Positions 8,075 to 16,111 of a stretch of 35,158 nt of DNA are shown in pieces. Numbering within the stretch: the first letter of the stretch is position 1; the number at the start of each line of letters is the position of its first letter. Position numbers and translations under genes: made by a program. This stretch comes from Cyanobacterium sp. T60_A2020_053. GTDB taxonomy: Bacteria; Cyanobacteriota; Cyanobacteriia; Cyanobacteriales; Cyanobacteriaceae. The notes below the pieces were generated by a model. It had not been told where the DNA came from, searched no databases, and was given only the letters and a program-made list of their open reading frames with translations. The DNA lies in NCBI GenBank assembly GCA_015272165.1, contig JACYMF010000067.1, positions 1-35,158 of the forward strand, written 5' to 3'.

Positions 8075-9859
8075 TTAAACTCCCACAGCAACACCCGTTT
8101 GCACTTGCCATAACCCCTGATATACCCCATGTTTAGCAATTAAATCATCATGAGTGCCACTTTCCACAATTTTGCCCCTTTCTACCACATAAATACAATG
8201 CGCGTGACGAATAGTCGAAAGGCGATGGGCAATCATAATGGTTGTACGACCTTCTGTAATACGTTGTAGTGAACGAGCGATGGCCGCTTCTGTTTCATTA
8301 TCTACTGCTGAAGTGGCTTCATCTAAGATTAAAATAGGCGGATTTTTCAACACGGCGCGCGCTATGGAAAGGCGCTGTCTTTGCCCACCCGAAAGTTTTT
8401 GCCCCCTTTCCCCCACAATGGTATCATAGCCTTGGGGTAATTCCATGATAAATTGATGTGCTTCAGCCACTTGCGCAGCGCCCACCACCTCTCTTTCAGT
8501 AGCATTGGGATTACCATAGGCAATATTTTCCCTCACGCTACCGTGAAACAAAAACACATCTTGACTCACTAAACCAATGGCTTTGCGTAAGTCATATAAA
8601 ACGATGTCTTGAATGTTGACACCATCTAAGGTAATTACCCCCTGATGAATTTCGTATAATCTGAGAAGTAATTTAACGATGGTACTCTTTCCTGAGCCTG
8701 TAGAACCAACAATGGCGGTAGTTTTTCCAGCAGGAATATGTAAATTAAGATTTTCTAATATCGACTCTCTTTCTTGATAAGCAAAAGAAACGTTTTTAAA
8801 TTGAATTTCTCCCTTGGTAATTGTTAAAGCGAGGGGAATTTCTCCTGAATGAATAGAAATGGGGGTGTCTAGTAACTCCATTACCCTGATAGTGGAAGCC
8901 ATGGCGCGCTGATATAAATCCAAAGTTTGCCCTAATCTAGTCAAGGGCCATAATAGCCTTTGTGTCATAAATACTAACACGCTGTAAGTACCTACAGCTA
9001 ATGTACCAGCTTCCACTTGTAAGCCACCAAATAGAAGAATACTGGTAAATCCTGCCAAGATAACAAAACGAATTAATGGCACAAAAGCGGCGCTGTAAGC
9101 GATGGCTTTTTGATTACTACGGCGATAAGCCTCACTGTCAGCCGTTATCCTTTCGATTTCGTATTCTTCGGTAGTAAAACTTTTGATGGTAGTGATACCG
9201 CTTAAATTATTGCTAAGACGACTATTTAATAAGCTGACTTTTTCCCTGACGTTAGCATAAAGGGGCTCAAGGAATTTTTGATAAGCAACAGCGCCCCAAA
9301 TAATAACGGGGATTGGTACAATTGCCATCCAAGCTGTGGTAGGGGTTAGGATAATAAAGGCTAGACCAATAATAACAATAGTGGTAATTACTTGTAAAAT
9401 TTCATTAGCGCCCACATCCAAAAACCTTTCTAACTGGTTAATATCGTCATTTAATACTGACATTAAGCGCCCGGTGCTTCGATTTTCAAAGTATTCTAAT
9501 TCTAAATTTTGAATGTGTCGATAACCGTCTAAGCGTAAATCATGTTGGATATTTTGGGCAAGATTACGCCACAATCTTTCGTAGCTATACTCAAAAATTG
9601 ACTCTAAACTCCAAATAATTACCGAGATAATAGTTAAAGTAATCAGTTGTTGAGATACCGTTTCTACGCCAAAAATGGTGGCAAGGGCGCTGGTTTGTTT
9701 TTTTACGACTACATCCACAGCAGCGCCAATTAAGACGGGGGGCGCTAAATCAAAAATTTTATTTAAAATAGAACAAGTGGTGGCTTGATAAATTAAATTA
9801 CGGTATTTCGGAGAATATTCTAATAATCTTGATAGGGGTTTTATGGGTTTAGAAGTCAT
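8075..9859 (-). CDS. ABC exporter half-transporter (MsbA/HepA-like)
   Basis: The 594-residue protein fuses a six-helix exporter domain (about residues 15-320) to an ATPase domain. The ATPase shows Walker A GSTGSGKST (about 385-393), a Q-loop in GLVSQDVFLFHGSVRENIAYG, signature LSGGQRQR (about 486), Walker B and D-loop ILILDEATSAVD, and the switch His in MIAHRLSTI. The order and length are typical of a homodimeric lipid, peptide or polysaccharide exporter in the inner membrane. No partner gene identifies the substrate. The HepA-like groups in cyanobacteria export envelope polysaccharide or glycolipid; assigning this one would be a guess. It contains at least six AGCGCCC/GGGCGCT motifs. Confidence 0.93.
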   Translation of the reverse strand: MTSKPIKPLSRLLEYSPKYRNLIYQATTCSILNKIFDLAPPVLIGAAVDVVVKKQTSALATIFGVETVSQQLITLTIISVIIWSLESIFEYSYERLWRNLAQNIQHDLRLDGYRHIQNLELEYFENRSTGRLMSVLNDDINQLERFLDVGANEILQVITTIVIIGLAFIILTPTTAWMAIVPIPVIIWGAVAYQKFLEPLYANVREKVSLLNSRLSNNLSGITTIKSFTTEEYEIERITADSEAYRRSNQKAIAYSAAFVPLIRFVILAGFTSILLFGGLQVEAGTLAVGTYSVLVFMTQRLLWPLTRLGQTLDLYQRAMASTIRVMELLDTPISIHSGEIPLALTITKGEIQFKNVSFAYQERESILENLNLHIPAGKTTAIVGSTGSGKSTIVKLLLRLYEIHQGVITLDGVNIQDIVLYDLRKAIGLVSQDVFLFHGSVRENIAYGNPNATEREVVGAAQVAEAHQFIMELPQGYDTIVGERGQKLSGGQRQRLSIARAVLKNPPILILDEATSAVDNETEAAIARSLQRITEGRTTIMIAHRLSTIRHAHCIYVVERGKIVESGTHDDLIAKHGVYQGLWQVQTGVAVGV

Positions 9860-9941
9860 AAGACTGTGAAAATTTCTTTTTTATGATCAATCACATTAAC
9901 TAATGGTATCCTATCTCACCTTAGTTAGATGTAAAATTGTG

Positions 9942-10014
9942 GCGTTGCTGAATTTAGCGATGATTTTATTCAATCATTAGACTTCTTTTTCATCGTATTT
10001 CGGGCTAGAAGCCC
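9942..10014. repeat. Possible insertion-element end and small hairpin
   Basis: GGCGTTGCTGAATTTAGCGA begins near 9942 and resembles GGCGTTACTGAATT at 13826, which is one end of a small inverted-repeat element. A GGGCTAGAAGCCC hairpin lies near 10002-10014. No transposase remnant was found here. This is a weak call. Confidence 0.35.
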
Positions 10015-10063
10015 AAAAACACCCAATATTTATTCTCTTTTCTGATAAAATTATCTTGATGGA

Positions 10064-10241
10064 TAACATCAAATTCAAATAATTAGTATCAAAAGATTGT
10101 ATCTTCGCAATTTCCCCACCGTGTAATGAATTACACGGCTAACAAGATTACGTTCAATAAATTGAACTAAGATTATCTTTAATTAATTTATAAGTGATCG
10201 CGCAGCGGCAGCCTTCGGCTGATCAAACGAACTTGATATGA
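10064..10241. repeat. MITE-like repeat, copy B (with nested insert)
   Basis: Left end ATCAAATTC (10068) pairs with right end GAACTTGAT (about 10229-10237). The palindromes are at 10119-10138 (CCGTGTAATGAATTACACGG) and 10152-10167 (GTTCAATAAATTGAAC). The 25-bp GCGCAGCGGCAGCC... insert bounded by GATC is present near 10196-10224. The copy lies between the ABC exporter and xth, which are transcribed divergently. Confidence 0.85.
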
Positions 10242-10449
10242 TTTATAGCAATTGCCACCCTTATGAAGTACAAGAGGATCCCCCTAAATCCCCATTAAAA
10301 AGGGAGACTTAAGAAAATGAATGTACCTCATGATAATGAAAAACGCTATAATCTAATTACTATTATCAAAAAATAAAGGGTTTAAAACGCTATCTTTAAA
10401 TTTACCTTTGCCCCTTGCCCTTTCAACTTTGCCCTTTTGACTGATTAAA

Positions 10450-11238
10450 ATGAAAATAGCTACATGGAATGTTAACTCGATTCGTAGTCGTTTAGATATT
10501 GTGCAGAATTGGTTAAGTTCAGAAAATATTGATATTTTATGTTTACAAGAAACCAAAGTAATTGATCAAGATTTCCCTCAAAAACCTTTTTTAGATTTAG
10601 GTTATCATGTTTATATTTACGGTCAAAAAGCCTATAATGGTGTAGCCATTTTCAGTAAAAAGCCTTTAGATATGATTGATTATGGCTTTAGTGACATTTT
10701 AACCCCATCACAAGTAAATAATTTTGATGAGCAAAAAAGGGTAATTAGTGGAGTTATTAATAATCTGAGAATTGTTAATTTATATGTGCCTAATGGTAAT
10801 ACAATTACTTCAGAAAAGTATGAGTATAAATTAGCATGGTTAGCTTTATTAAAAGATTATTTAAACAGTATAAAAAATGAAAATAATCAATTATTAGTAT
10901 GTGGTGATTTTAACATTGCCCTTGAAAATAAAGACATTTATAAACCAGAAGGAAAAGAGAATCACGTTATGGCGACAAAAGCAGAAAGAGAAGCCTTAAA
11001 AGATATTCTTGATATGGGTTTAAAGGATATTTTTAGGGAATTTCAGCCCGAAGAAGGGCATTTTAGTTGGTGGGATTATCGTCAAGGCGGTTTTGCCAAA
11101 AATAGAGGTTGGCGCATCGATCACATTTATGGCAATGATAGCTTATTAACTGGGGCTAAAAATTGTTATATTGACATTGAACCTCGTAAATTAGAGAAAC
11201 CAAGTGATCACGCGCCCGTCATCGTAGAATTATTATAA
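10450..11238 (+). CDS. xth: Exodeoxyribonuclease III / AP endonuclease
   Basis: The 262-residue protein is an ExoIII-type enzyme of base-excision repair that cleaves 5' to abasic sites and removes 3' blocks. It has MKIATWNVNSIRSRL with the metal-site Asn, LCLQETKV with the metal-binding Glu, VNLYVPNG with the catalytic Tyr, VCGDFNIA with catalytic Asp and Asn, FSWWDYR, GWRIDHIYG, and a terminal SDHAPVIVEL with the Asp-His pair. All catalytic positions are intact and the length is normal. It stands alone, 83 bp before the ferredoxin start. It contains no AGCGCCC motif. The upstream CCTTTGCCCCTTGCCC-type short repeat is common in intergenic DNA here. Confidence 0.96.
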   Translation: MKIATWNVNSIRSRLDIVQNWLSSENIDILCLQETKVIDQDFPQKPFLDLGYHVYIYGQKAYNGVAIFSKKPLDMIDYGFSDILTPSQVNNFDEQKRVISGVINNLRIVNLYVPNGNTITSEKYEYKLAWLALLKDYLNSIKNENNQLLVCGDFNIALENKDIYKPEGKENHVMATKAEREALKDILDMGLKDIFREFQPEEGHFSWWDYRQGGFAKNRGWRIDHIYGNDSLLTGAKNCYIDIEPRKLEKPSDHAPVIVELL

Positions 11239-11321
11239 AAGGTAAGGTAGTGTAATTTGAGATGGTAAGGCTCGATATAATATAATGTGTTTTGTTGAGT
11301 TTAAATAAAAGAATAATTTTC

Positions 11322-11645
11322 ATGAGTAATATTTATAACGTTGAAGTTAGCCACGAGGGGCAAACTTATAATTTTCCAGTGGCAGAAGATGAGTATATTT
11401 TGGCGGCGGCGGAGAAAGAAAATATTACTTTACCTAATTCTTGTAATGCTGGGGTTTGTACGACGTGCGCTGGTAAAATTATTAGCGGAGAAGTTGAGCA
11501 AAGTGAAGGCATGGGAGTTTCTCTTGAGTTACAGGCAGAAGGTTTTGTTTTGTTATGTGTGGCTTACCCTCGCTCTGATTTGAAGATTGTTGCTGGAAAA
11601 GAAGATGAGGTTTATGATCGTCAATTTGGGATGTCTCAAAAATAA
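11322..11645 (+). CDS. [2Fe-2S] ferredoxin, plant type (Fed2-like)
   Basis: The protein has 107 residues from the ATG at 11322 (MSNIYNVEVSHEGQTYNF). The frame extends to a TTG at 11292, but family length and the position of the first beta strand favour 11322. Cluster ligands are Cys41, Cys46, Cys49 (SCNAGVCTTCAGK) and Cys79 (LLCVAYPRSD). The extra C-terminal tail (DEVYDRQFG) and the GMGVS segment match the minor cyanobacterial ferredoxin group to which, as I recall, Synechocystis Fed2 belongs, rather than the main PetF1. It would carry electrons in the cytosol; the partner is unknown. Confidence 0.92.
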   Translation: MSNIYNVEVSHEGQTYNFPVAEDEYILAAAEKENITLPNSCNAGVCTTCAGKIISGEVEQSEGMGVSLELQAEGFVLLCVAYPRSDLKIVAGKEDEVYDRQFGMSQK

Positions 11646-11670
11646 TAATTTAATATACCTTTCTCGGAAT

Positions 11671-11687
11671 ACAGGCAAGATGCCTGT
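11671..11687. terminator. Hairpin after the ferredoxin gene
   Basis: ACAGGCA and TGCCTGT form a perfect 7-bp stem with a 3-nt loop, 25 bp after the ferredoxin stop and followed by TTC. ACAGGCAAGATGCCTGT is a recurrent intergenic hairpin in cyanobacteria in my memory. It could terminate the ferredoxin transcript, although the T tract is short. Confidence 0.5.
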
Positions 11688-11825
11688 TTCACCGTGCAAA
11701 AATCCTAATTGTGGGAGAAGTCTAATATTTTGGAAGGTTTGAGCAATGTTCAACCCTATATTATTTGAGTAATTCTAAAATGGATGTGATGGGCATTGCC
11801 TATCCTACTTTAAAATATTGTCATC

Positions 11826-12554
11826 ATGAATTTAACAAGTCTTAACGAACAATTGTACCAACTACAACAATGGGCTAATCAATGGGTGGGGTATCAATTA
11901 GAACATTTGACCTTAATTAGTGTGGGGGTTGTGTTGGTTGCTGGATTAGCCACCAGTTTAACGCCGTGTATGTTGTCGATGTTGCCTCTGACGGTGGCTT
12001 ATATTGGTGGTTATCAGTCACAAAGTCGCACAGTAGCTTTTTTTCAGTCGCTCTATTTTGCTTTTGGTTTGGCTACTACTTTGGCGATTTTGGGGGTAGT
12101 TTCGGCGGTATTTGGCAAAATTTATGGACAAATTGGCATCGGTTTACCAATTTTGGTAAGTGTCGTTGCGATTCTAATGGGTTTAAATTTATTGGAGTTG
12201 ATTCCTTTACAGTTTCCTAGCTGGGGTGCCACGGATTGGATTAAGGAGAATTTTCCAGCGCCCCTCCGCTCATACTTACTTGGTGTTACCTTCGGTTTAG
12301 TAGCTTCTCCTTGTAGTACCCCTGTTTTAATTACTTTATTAGCGTACATTGCCAATAGTCAACAAGTGATTTTTGGCTCAGTATTATTGTTAAGTTATGC
12401 GGTGGGTTATGTGTTGCCGTTGGTGATTGCTGGTACTTTTACGGGTGCGCTATCTCGTTTACTGAGTTTAAGAGTTATCACCCAATGGCTTAACCCGGGG
12501 TTAGGGGCGCTTTTATTAGCTTTTGGAGTTATTTCTCTGGCTTCTCGTTTTTAA
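11826..12554 (+). CDS. ccdA: Cytochrome c biogenesis protein CcdA
   Basis: The 242-residue membrane protein passes reducing equivalents across the thylakoid or inner membrane for c-type cytochrome maturation. The DsbD/CcdA family cysteines are both present, in SLTPCMLSMLPL and VASPCSTPVL. Hydrophobic stretches account for six helices (LISVGVVLVAGLATSL, FFQSLYFAFGLATTLAIL and others), and YLLGVTFGLVASPC is typical. In cyanobacteria CcdA works with Ccs1 and CcsA; neither is in the window. The gene is alone and converges on moaA. Confidence 0.94.
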   Translation: MNLTSLNEQLYQLQQWANQWVGYQLEHLTLISVGVVLVAGLATSLTPCMLSMLPLTVAYIGGYQSQSRTVAFFQSLYFAFGLATTLAILGVVSAVFGKIYGQIGIGLPILVSVVAILMGLNLLELIPLQFPSWGATDWIKENFPAPLRSYLLGVTFGLVASPCSTPVLITLLAYIANSQQVIFGSVLLLSYAVGYVLPLVIAGTFTGALSRLLSLRVITQWLNPGLGALLLAFGVISLASRF

Positions 12555-12571
12555 ATTCTTACAAAGGAAAA

Positions 12572-12645
12572 CAGAGGGAGAAGGGGAAGCAGAGGAGGAA
12601 GGGGAAGCAGAGGGAGAAAGGGGAAGCAGAGGGAGAAAGGGAGAT
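12572..12645. repeat. Polypurine minisatellite, 18-19 bp unit, about 4 copies
   Basis: Units start CAGAGGGAGAAGGGGAAG (12572), CAGAGGAGGAAGGGGAAG (12590), then a 19-bp version (12608) and a final variant (12627). It lies between the convergent ccdA and moaA genes. A polypyrimidine version on the same strand (hence inverted) occurs at 15075-15158. It is followed by ATTATCAATTATC/CATTGTCAATTATC short repeats up to the moaA stop. Confidence 0.9.
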
Positions 12646-12689
12646 GATTAATACTTTTTCATTATCAATTATCAATTATCCATTGTCAA

Positions 12690-13634
12690 TTATCCCCCGA
12701 TTTGGTGCATGGGATGGCGCACTTCAACCGGGCGTAAATAGGGCTTCATTCCCAATAACATTTGATATACTTCTAATCGCTGGGGATAATCGAGATTACG
12801 AATGGATAAACCATCGGTTTTCAGCAAACAAGCGCGCAAAATACCATCAGCAGATAAGCGCCATCTCGAACAATGTCCGCAAAATGGTTGGGATTCTGAG
12901 GCGATAAATCCTATTTTAGCGCCCTCCGCCGTACGATAATTAAAGGAAGTTGAATCTAAGGCTGTTTGAACAGGGATAAGTTGGTATTTTTGTTCTAATT
13001 TATCGATGAGGTGACGGGCGCTGATAAATTTTTCTTCTTGCTCATGACAAGCATAACCAATACGCATTAACTCCAAAAAACGTACCTCAATTTGCAGATT
13101 TTGGGAATATTCCACAAAATCAAATATTTCCATATCATTAATGCCTTTCATCATGACGACATTAATTTTGATGTTGAATCCCTTATTTTTAGCAAGAAGA
13201 ATATTTTGTTTAATTTTCTCTAAATAATTGCCATGGGTAATCTGTTTAAAAGTCGTCTCATTCAGACTATCTAAGCTAATATTTAAGTTAATAATGCCAT
13301 GATCTGCCAATAAATCCACATAACGGTCTAAAAAAATACCATTGCTAGTTAAACCGATTTTTTTTAACGGCAAAGATGATATTAAACTCACAATTTCTGA
13401 AAAAGATTGACGTAAAAGAGGCTCACCTCCGGTTAGGCGCACTTCTTCCAAACCAAAATCTATTAACTCCGCCACAATATCTCGGTATTCATCGGGCGCT
13501 AGATAACTTTTTTTATCCATGAACTCTGCATCAAGAGGCATACAGTAATGACATCTTAAATTACATTGATCGGTTATTGATACTCTCAGTTTACGAATAC
13601 GGCGATTATATGGGTCGATTAATTGCTTCATCAA
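12690..13634 (-). CDS. moaA: GTP 3',8-cyclase MoaA
   Basis: The 314-residue radical-SAM enzyme catalyses the first step of molybdenum cofactor synthesis. The first cluster motif is CNLRCHYC (Cys24, Cys28, Cys31), followed by the SAM-binding LTGGEPLLR. The second, substrate-binding cluster is in FCGHCSRWRLSADGILRACL, with all three cysteines. The C-terminus ends in Gly-Gly (MHQIGG), the double-glycine tail required in MoaA. Residues 1-2 are both Met, so the start may be one codon later. The other moa genes are not in the window. Confidence 0.96.
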   Translation of the reverse strand: MMKQLIDPYNRRIRKLRVSITDQCNLRCHYCMPLDAEFMDKKSYLAPDEYRDIVAELIDFGLEEVRLTGGEPLLRQSFSEIVSLISSLPLKKIGLTSNGIFLDRYVDLLADHGIINLNISLDSLNETTFKQITHGNYLEKIKQNILLAKNKGFNIKINVVMMKGINDMEIFDFVEYSQNLQIEVRFLELMRIGYACHEQEEKFISARHLIDKLEQKYQLIPVQTALDSTSFNYRTAEGAKIGFIASESQPFCGHCSRWRLSADGILRACLLKTDGLSIRNLDYPQRLEVYQMLLGMKPYLRPVEVRHPMHQIGG

Positions 13635-13664
13635 AAATAATTAAATGATACTCATTGTTTTGCT

Positions 13665-13820
13665 CTAATAGATATAATCTCCGTTAAATGGGGAGTAACT
13701 TGACCTAACTTTGATATTATGTTTCACGTTAGTAGAAGAGTGTGTATTTAATATTAAACCTTCTTTAGTCTGGAAAGTCCAATGTCCTTGTACTCTAAAT
13801 CGATAATAACGGTACTTAAA
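13665..13820 (-). pseudogene. C-terminal remnant of a group II intron reverse transcriptase
   Basis: Reading leftward from 13817 the frame gives KYRYYRFRVQGHWTFQTKEG, then LILNTHSSTNVKHNIKV, then RSSYSPFNGDYIY and TAG at 13665-13667. Group II intron proteins typically end with NW.F....L..H..T.I.RH.KV....SPFDG+W.YW. This fragment keeps that order with substitutions (FNGDYIY for FDGNWVYW). Only about 51 codons survive and no start exists. The identification is from memory of the pattern. It lies just upstream of the moaA start and may supply part of its promoter region. Confidence 0.6.
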
Positions 13821-13826
13821 AAAAGG

Positions 13827-13949
13827 GCGTTACTGAATTATGGTATGAAATATTAATGAATTACAGCAAATATATAATACTCAAAATATTATTACTACTG
13901 CCTATTCTCTACCCCAAGCAAAAACATATTTAAAATCAGCAACACCGTA
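13827..13949. repeat. Small element with inverted ends
   Basis: GGCGTTACTGAATT near 13827 and AAATCAGCAACACC near 13935-13948 are imperfect inverted repeats bounding about 120 bp. The interior reads as a short plus-strand frame (ELQQIYNTQNIITTAYSLPQ and on to KSATP then TAA at 13947-13949) without a start codon, probably a decayed coding piece. A single similar end is at 9942. Confidence 0.4.
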
Positions 13950-14012
13950 AATGTTTTCGGAAAGTGACAAAAAAGGGATAACTATCGGCTCAGATAGTTA
14001 ATAATAATAAAA

Positions 14013-14954
14013 TTATTGAGAGGTGACGTTAAGATAAAAACAATCCCACACAAGGCGAGGTTGGACATAACGTTTCAAGGCTTTTTTGACGGATTCCAGC
14101 GCCCTCACCACTGACACATTACCTTGTTTTTCCCAATATAAAGACTGTAAGTAATCCGTTAACCATAACTGAGTTTCTAGCTCTAAATTTTTACTGATTT
14201 CTTGAGCTAAAATAAATCCCTCAACTACATTTTCTGGTATTTTATTTAACTTTGTCATCAATTCTGAAGGTATTTCCAACAATTTATCACGGTCTTGAAT
14301 AGCTTTTCCCGGACTACCTTGAGCAGTTTTTATTAATTGCTTATAAGCCAAAACATCAGCACAATTTTGTTTTTGTAAAATATATTCTAAATCTTCCTGA
14401 CTTAATCTTGCAAAAGGAATCACTTGCGCACGAGAAACAAGGGTAGAAAGCATAGCATCGACGGAGGGCGCTGTTAAAATAATAGTAGCTTTCCCCGGCT
14501 CTTCCAAAGTCTTTAATAGTGCATTTCCTGCAGATTCTGCCATTAAATCGGCATCTTCAATTACCACCACCGAGCGTGATGCCTTGAGGGGAGGGCGCGT
14601 CAAAAAGTCAGCCACTTCCCTAATTTGTTCAATACGAATTTGAGGGGCGCTTTTCTTTTTTAAGCCTTTTTCCTCTGCTTCTTTTGCCGTCAATAACTCC
14701 CCTTTATCATTGTAAGTCGGTTCAACCCAGAGAAAATCGGGATGATTACCTTTATGTAAACGGTGAGAGGCGCTGAAATAATCTTCGTCAGGTGAAATCA
14801 ATAACATTTCAGCAAAACAGCGCGCGCCAAATGCTTTACCAATACCCTTAGCGCCCACAAACAAATAAGCAGGGGCGATACGATTAAGTTTTACCGCCCT
14901 TTCTAACAATTCTACGGCAATGGGTTGCCCTACCAATTTAATTAACGGTTTCAT
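14013..14954 (-). CDS. holB: DNA polymerase III delta' subunit
   Basis: This 313-residue clamp-loader subunit has AAA+ features: MKPLIKLVGQPIAVELLERA, YLFVGAKGIGKAFGARCFAE (P-loop-like), SVVVIEDADLMAESAGNALL and KTLEEPGKATIILTA, then SRAQVIPF as the sensor/SRC-like element. The P-loop reads GAKGIGKA, with Ala where ATP-binding subunits have Ser or Thr. The four zinc-binding cysteines of enterobacterial delta' are absent and replaced by a SASHRLHKGNHPDF segment, as I recall for cyanobacterial members generally. It should be a structural stator that does not hydrolyse ATP. It contains five AGCGCCC/GGGCGCT motifs. It is transcribed alone. Confidence 0.92.
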   Translation of the reverse strand: MKPLIKLVGQPIAVELLERAVKLNRIAPAYLFVGAKGIGKAFGARCFAEMLLISPDEDYFSASHRLHKGNHPDFLWVEPTYNDKGELLTAKEAEEKGLKKKSAPQIRIEQIREVADFLTRPPLKASRSVVVIEDADLMAESAGNALLKTLEEPGKATIILTAPSVDAMLSTLVSRAQVIPFARLSQEDLEYILQKQNCADVLAYKQLIKTAQGSPGKAIQDRDKLLEIPSELMTKLNKIPENVVEGFILAQEISKNLELETQLWLTDYLQSLYWEKQGNVSVVRALESVKKALKRYVQPRLVWDCFYLNVTSQ

Positions 14955-14960
14955 TTTGTA

Positions 14961-15028
14961 ACTAGGTGGTGCTGAAAAAGTGAAGTCGTGAGGGCAGGTG
15001 TCAGGTTTCGGGTGTCAGGTATCAGGTG
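14961..15028. repeat. CAGGTGTC-type repeat block, copy 1
   Basis: ACTAGGTGGTGCTGAAAAAG, then GGCAGGTGTCAGGTTTCGGG and TGTCAGGTATCAGGTGAA form a block that is the inverted counterpart of 17896-17972. The octamer-like unit is CAGGT(G/A)TC. A shortened relative of the outer part (TTTTTCAGTAACCCCTAATTAG) is at 28041-28062. Confidence 0.8.
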
Positions 15029-15074
15029 AAATGCTTATAAATCAAAGAGTTAAGGCATGAATTATAAATTATAA

Positions 15075-15158
15075 TTCTCCCCTTCTCCTCTGCCTCCCTT
15101 TCTCCTCTGCCTCCCTTTCTCCCCTGCTTCCCCTGCTTCCTCTGCCTCCCTTTCTCCA
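15075..15158. repeat. Polypyrimidine minisatellite
   Basis: Tandem CTGCCTCCCTTTCTC / CTGCTTCCC units of 13-20 bp fill this stretch. It is the inverted counterpart of 12572-12645. With that copy it brackets moaA, the reverse-transcriptase remnant and holB in opposite orientations, so recombination between them would invert that segment. Confidence 0.85.
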
Positions 15159-15196
15159 CCCTAACCAGAAATTATATCTGAAATCATTAGTAAAAA

Positions 15197-16111
15197 TTAA
15201 CGACCTAAAATTTGAACGGTTACAGTGGCAACTCCAGCGCCCTTCAAACCGATAGCATTGGCAGCGCCAGCCGCCAAATCAATGATACGCCCACCAGAAA
15301 AAGGACCACGGTCGTTAATTCTTACTACCACAGAGCGCCCGTTACGCACATTGGTGACTTTAACTCTTGTGCCGAAAGGGAGACTGCGGTGTGCCGCCGT
15401 GAGAGCATTTTGATTGAATTTTTCACCATTAGCAGTCCGGCGCCCGTGAAAACCCGGTCCATACCAAGAAGCCCGGCCACGGATAATGCGCCCTCCAGAG
15501 CTTTTAACCCCAGCAGTGGAAGCTACCGTAACGGGTTTTGCTAAAATTTTCTGCTGAGGCTGATTGATAATAGTATCTAGTGGTTGAGCATTACCGAGTA
15601 AACGTCTGAGGCGGTTAGTAGCCTGTAAAGCATCTAAGGCTTGATCATCAGTAGAATCAGGAAGAATGATCTCATCAGTGAGGGCGATTATTTCTTGCTG
15701 ATCGTAGTTGATGGTGTATTGCTCTTTTTTATCATCCCATTTTACTGCCACTTTTTCGGCATTGACATTACCCTGAGATAGTCTTTCTAAGCGTAAGGCT
15801 AGGGCTTGAGCTTTTTGGTTAACCTGATTTTGATCATTACCCAAAAATGTGAGCAGAGGAATATTTTTAAAATGTAAAGTGGCTGCCATTTTATCTTGCC
15901 ACTGATGAGGATAAATTTTACTGAAAATAAATTCTTGGACCGAAGGTAATTTAGAGACAATATTAGTTTGTGTCGATGAAGTGATTGATTGACTTGAGTC
16001 GGTGAAGGGCGCTGTTTCAGCTTTTACGTCAGTGGTAATTGTTAAACCCGTTAGTCCGATGATCATTGTCATAGCTGTTTTAACAGCATTGTTGCAAATA
16101 TTTTTAAGCAT
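15197..16111 (-). CDS. RlpA-type septal ring/rare lipoprotein A family protein
   Basis: The 304-residue exported protein carries a double-psi beta-barrel domain at residues 212-304. The N-terminus is a signal peptide with likely cleavage after VKA near residue 31; no lipobox Cys is present, so despite the family name it should not be lipidated. The barrel has GRASWYGPGFHG, LTAAHRSLPFGTRVKV with the conserved His, and VVRINDRGPF with the conserved Asp, both associated with lytic transglycosylase activity in RlpA. The preceding 180 residues have no domain I recognise. There is no SPOR domain. It probably acts on peptidoglycan in the periplasm. It stands alone. Confidence 0.9.
   Translation of the reverse strand: MLKNICNNAVKTAMTMIIGLTGLTITTDVKAETAPFTDSSQSITSSTQTNIVSKLPSVQEFIFSKIYPHQWQDKMAATLHFKNIPLLTFLGNDQNQVNQKAQALALRLERLSQGNVNAEKVAVKWDDKKEQYTINYDQQEIIALTDEIILPDSTDDQALDALQATNRLRRLLGNAQPLDTIINQPQQKILAKPVTVASTAGVKSSGGRIIRGRASWYGPGFHGRRTANGEKFNQNALTAAHRSLPFGTRVKVTNVRNGRSVVVRINDRGPFSGGRIIDLAAGAANAIGLKGAGVATVTVQILGR

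Noticed and set aside
10353-10556. A 67-codon minus-strand frame at the start of xth
   Set aside because: It overlaps the conserved xth N-terminus and an intergenic short repeat; no homology is apparent.
12644-12907. An 87-codon plus-strand frame at the end of moaA
   Set aside because: It starts in short repeats and runs antisense through the conserved C-terminus of moaA.
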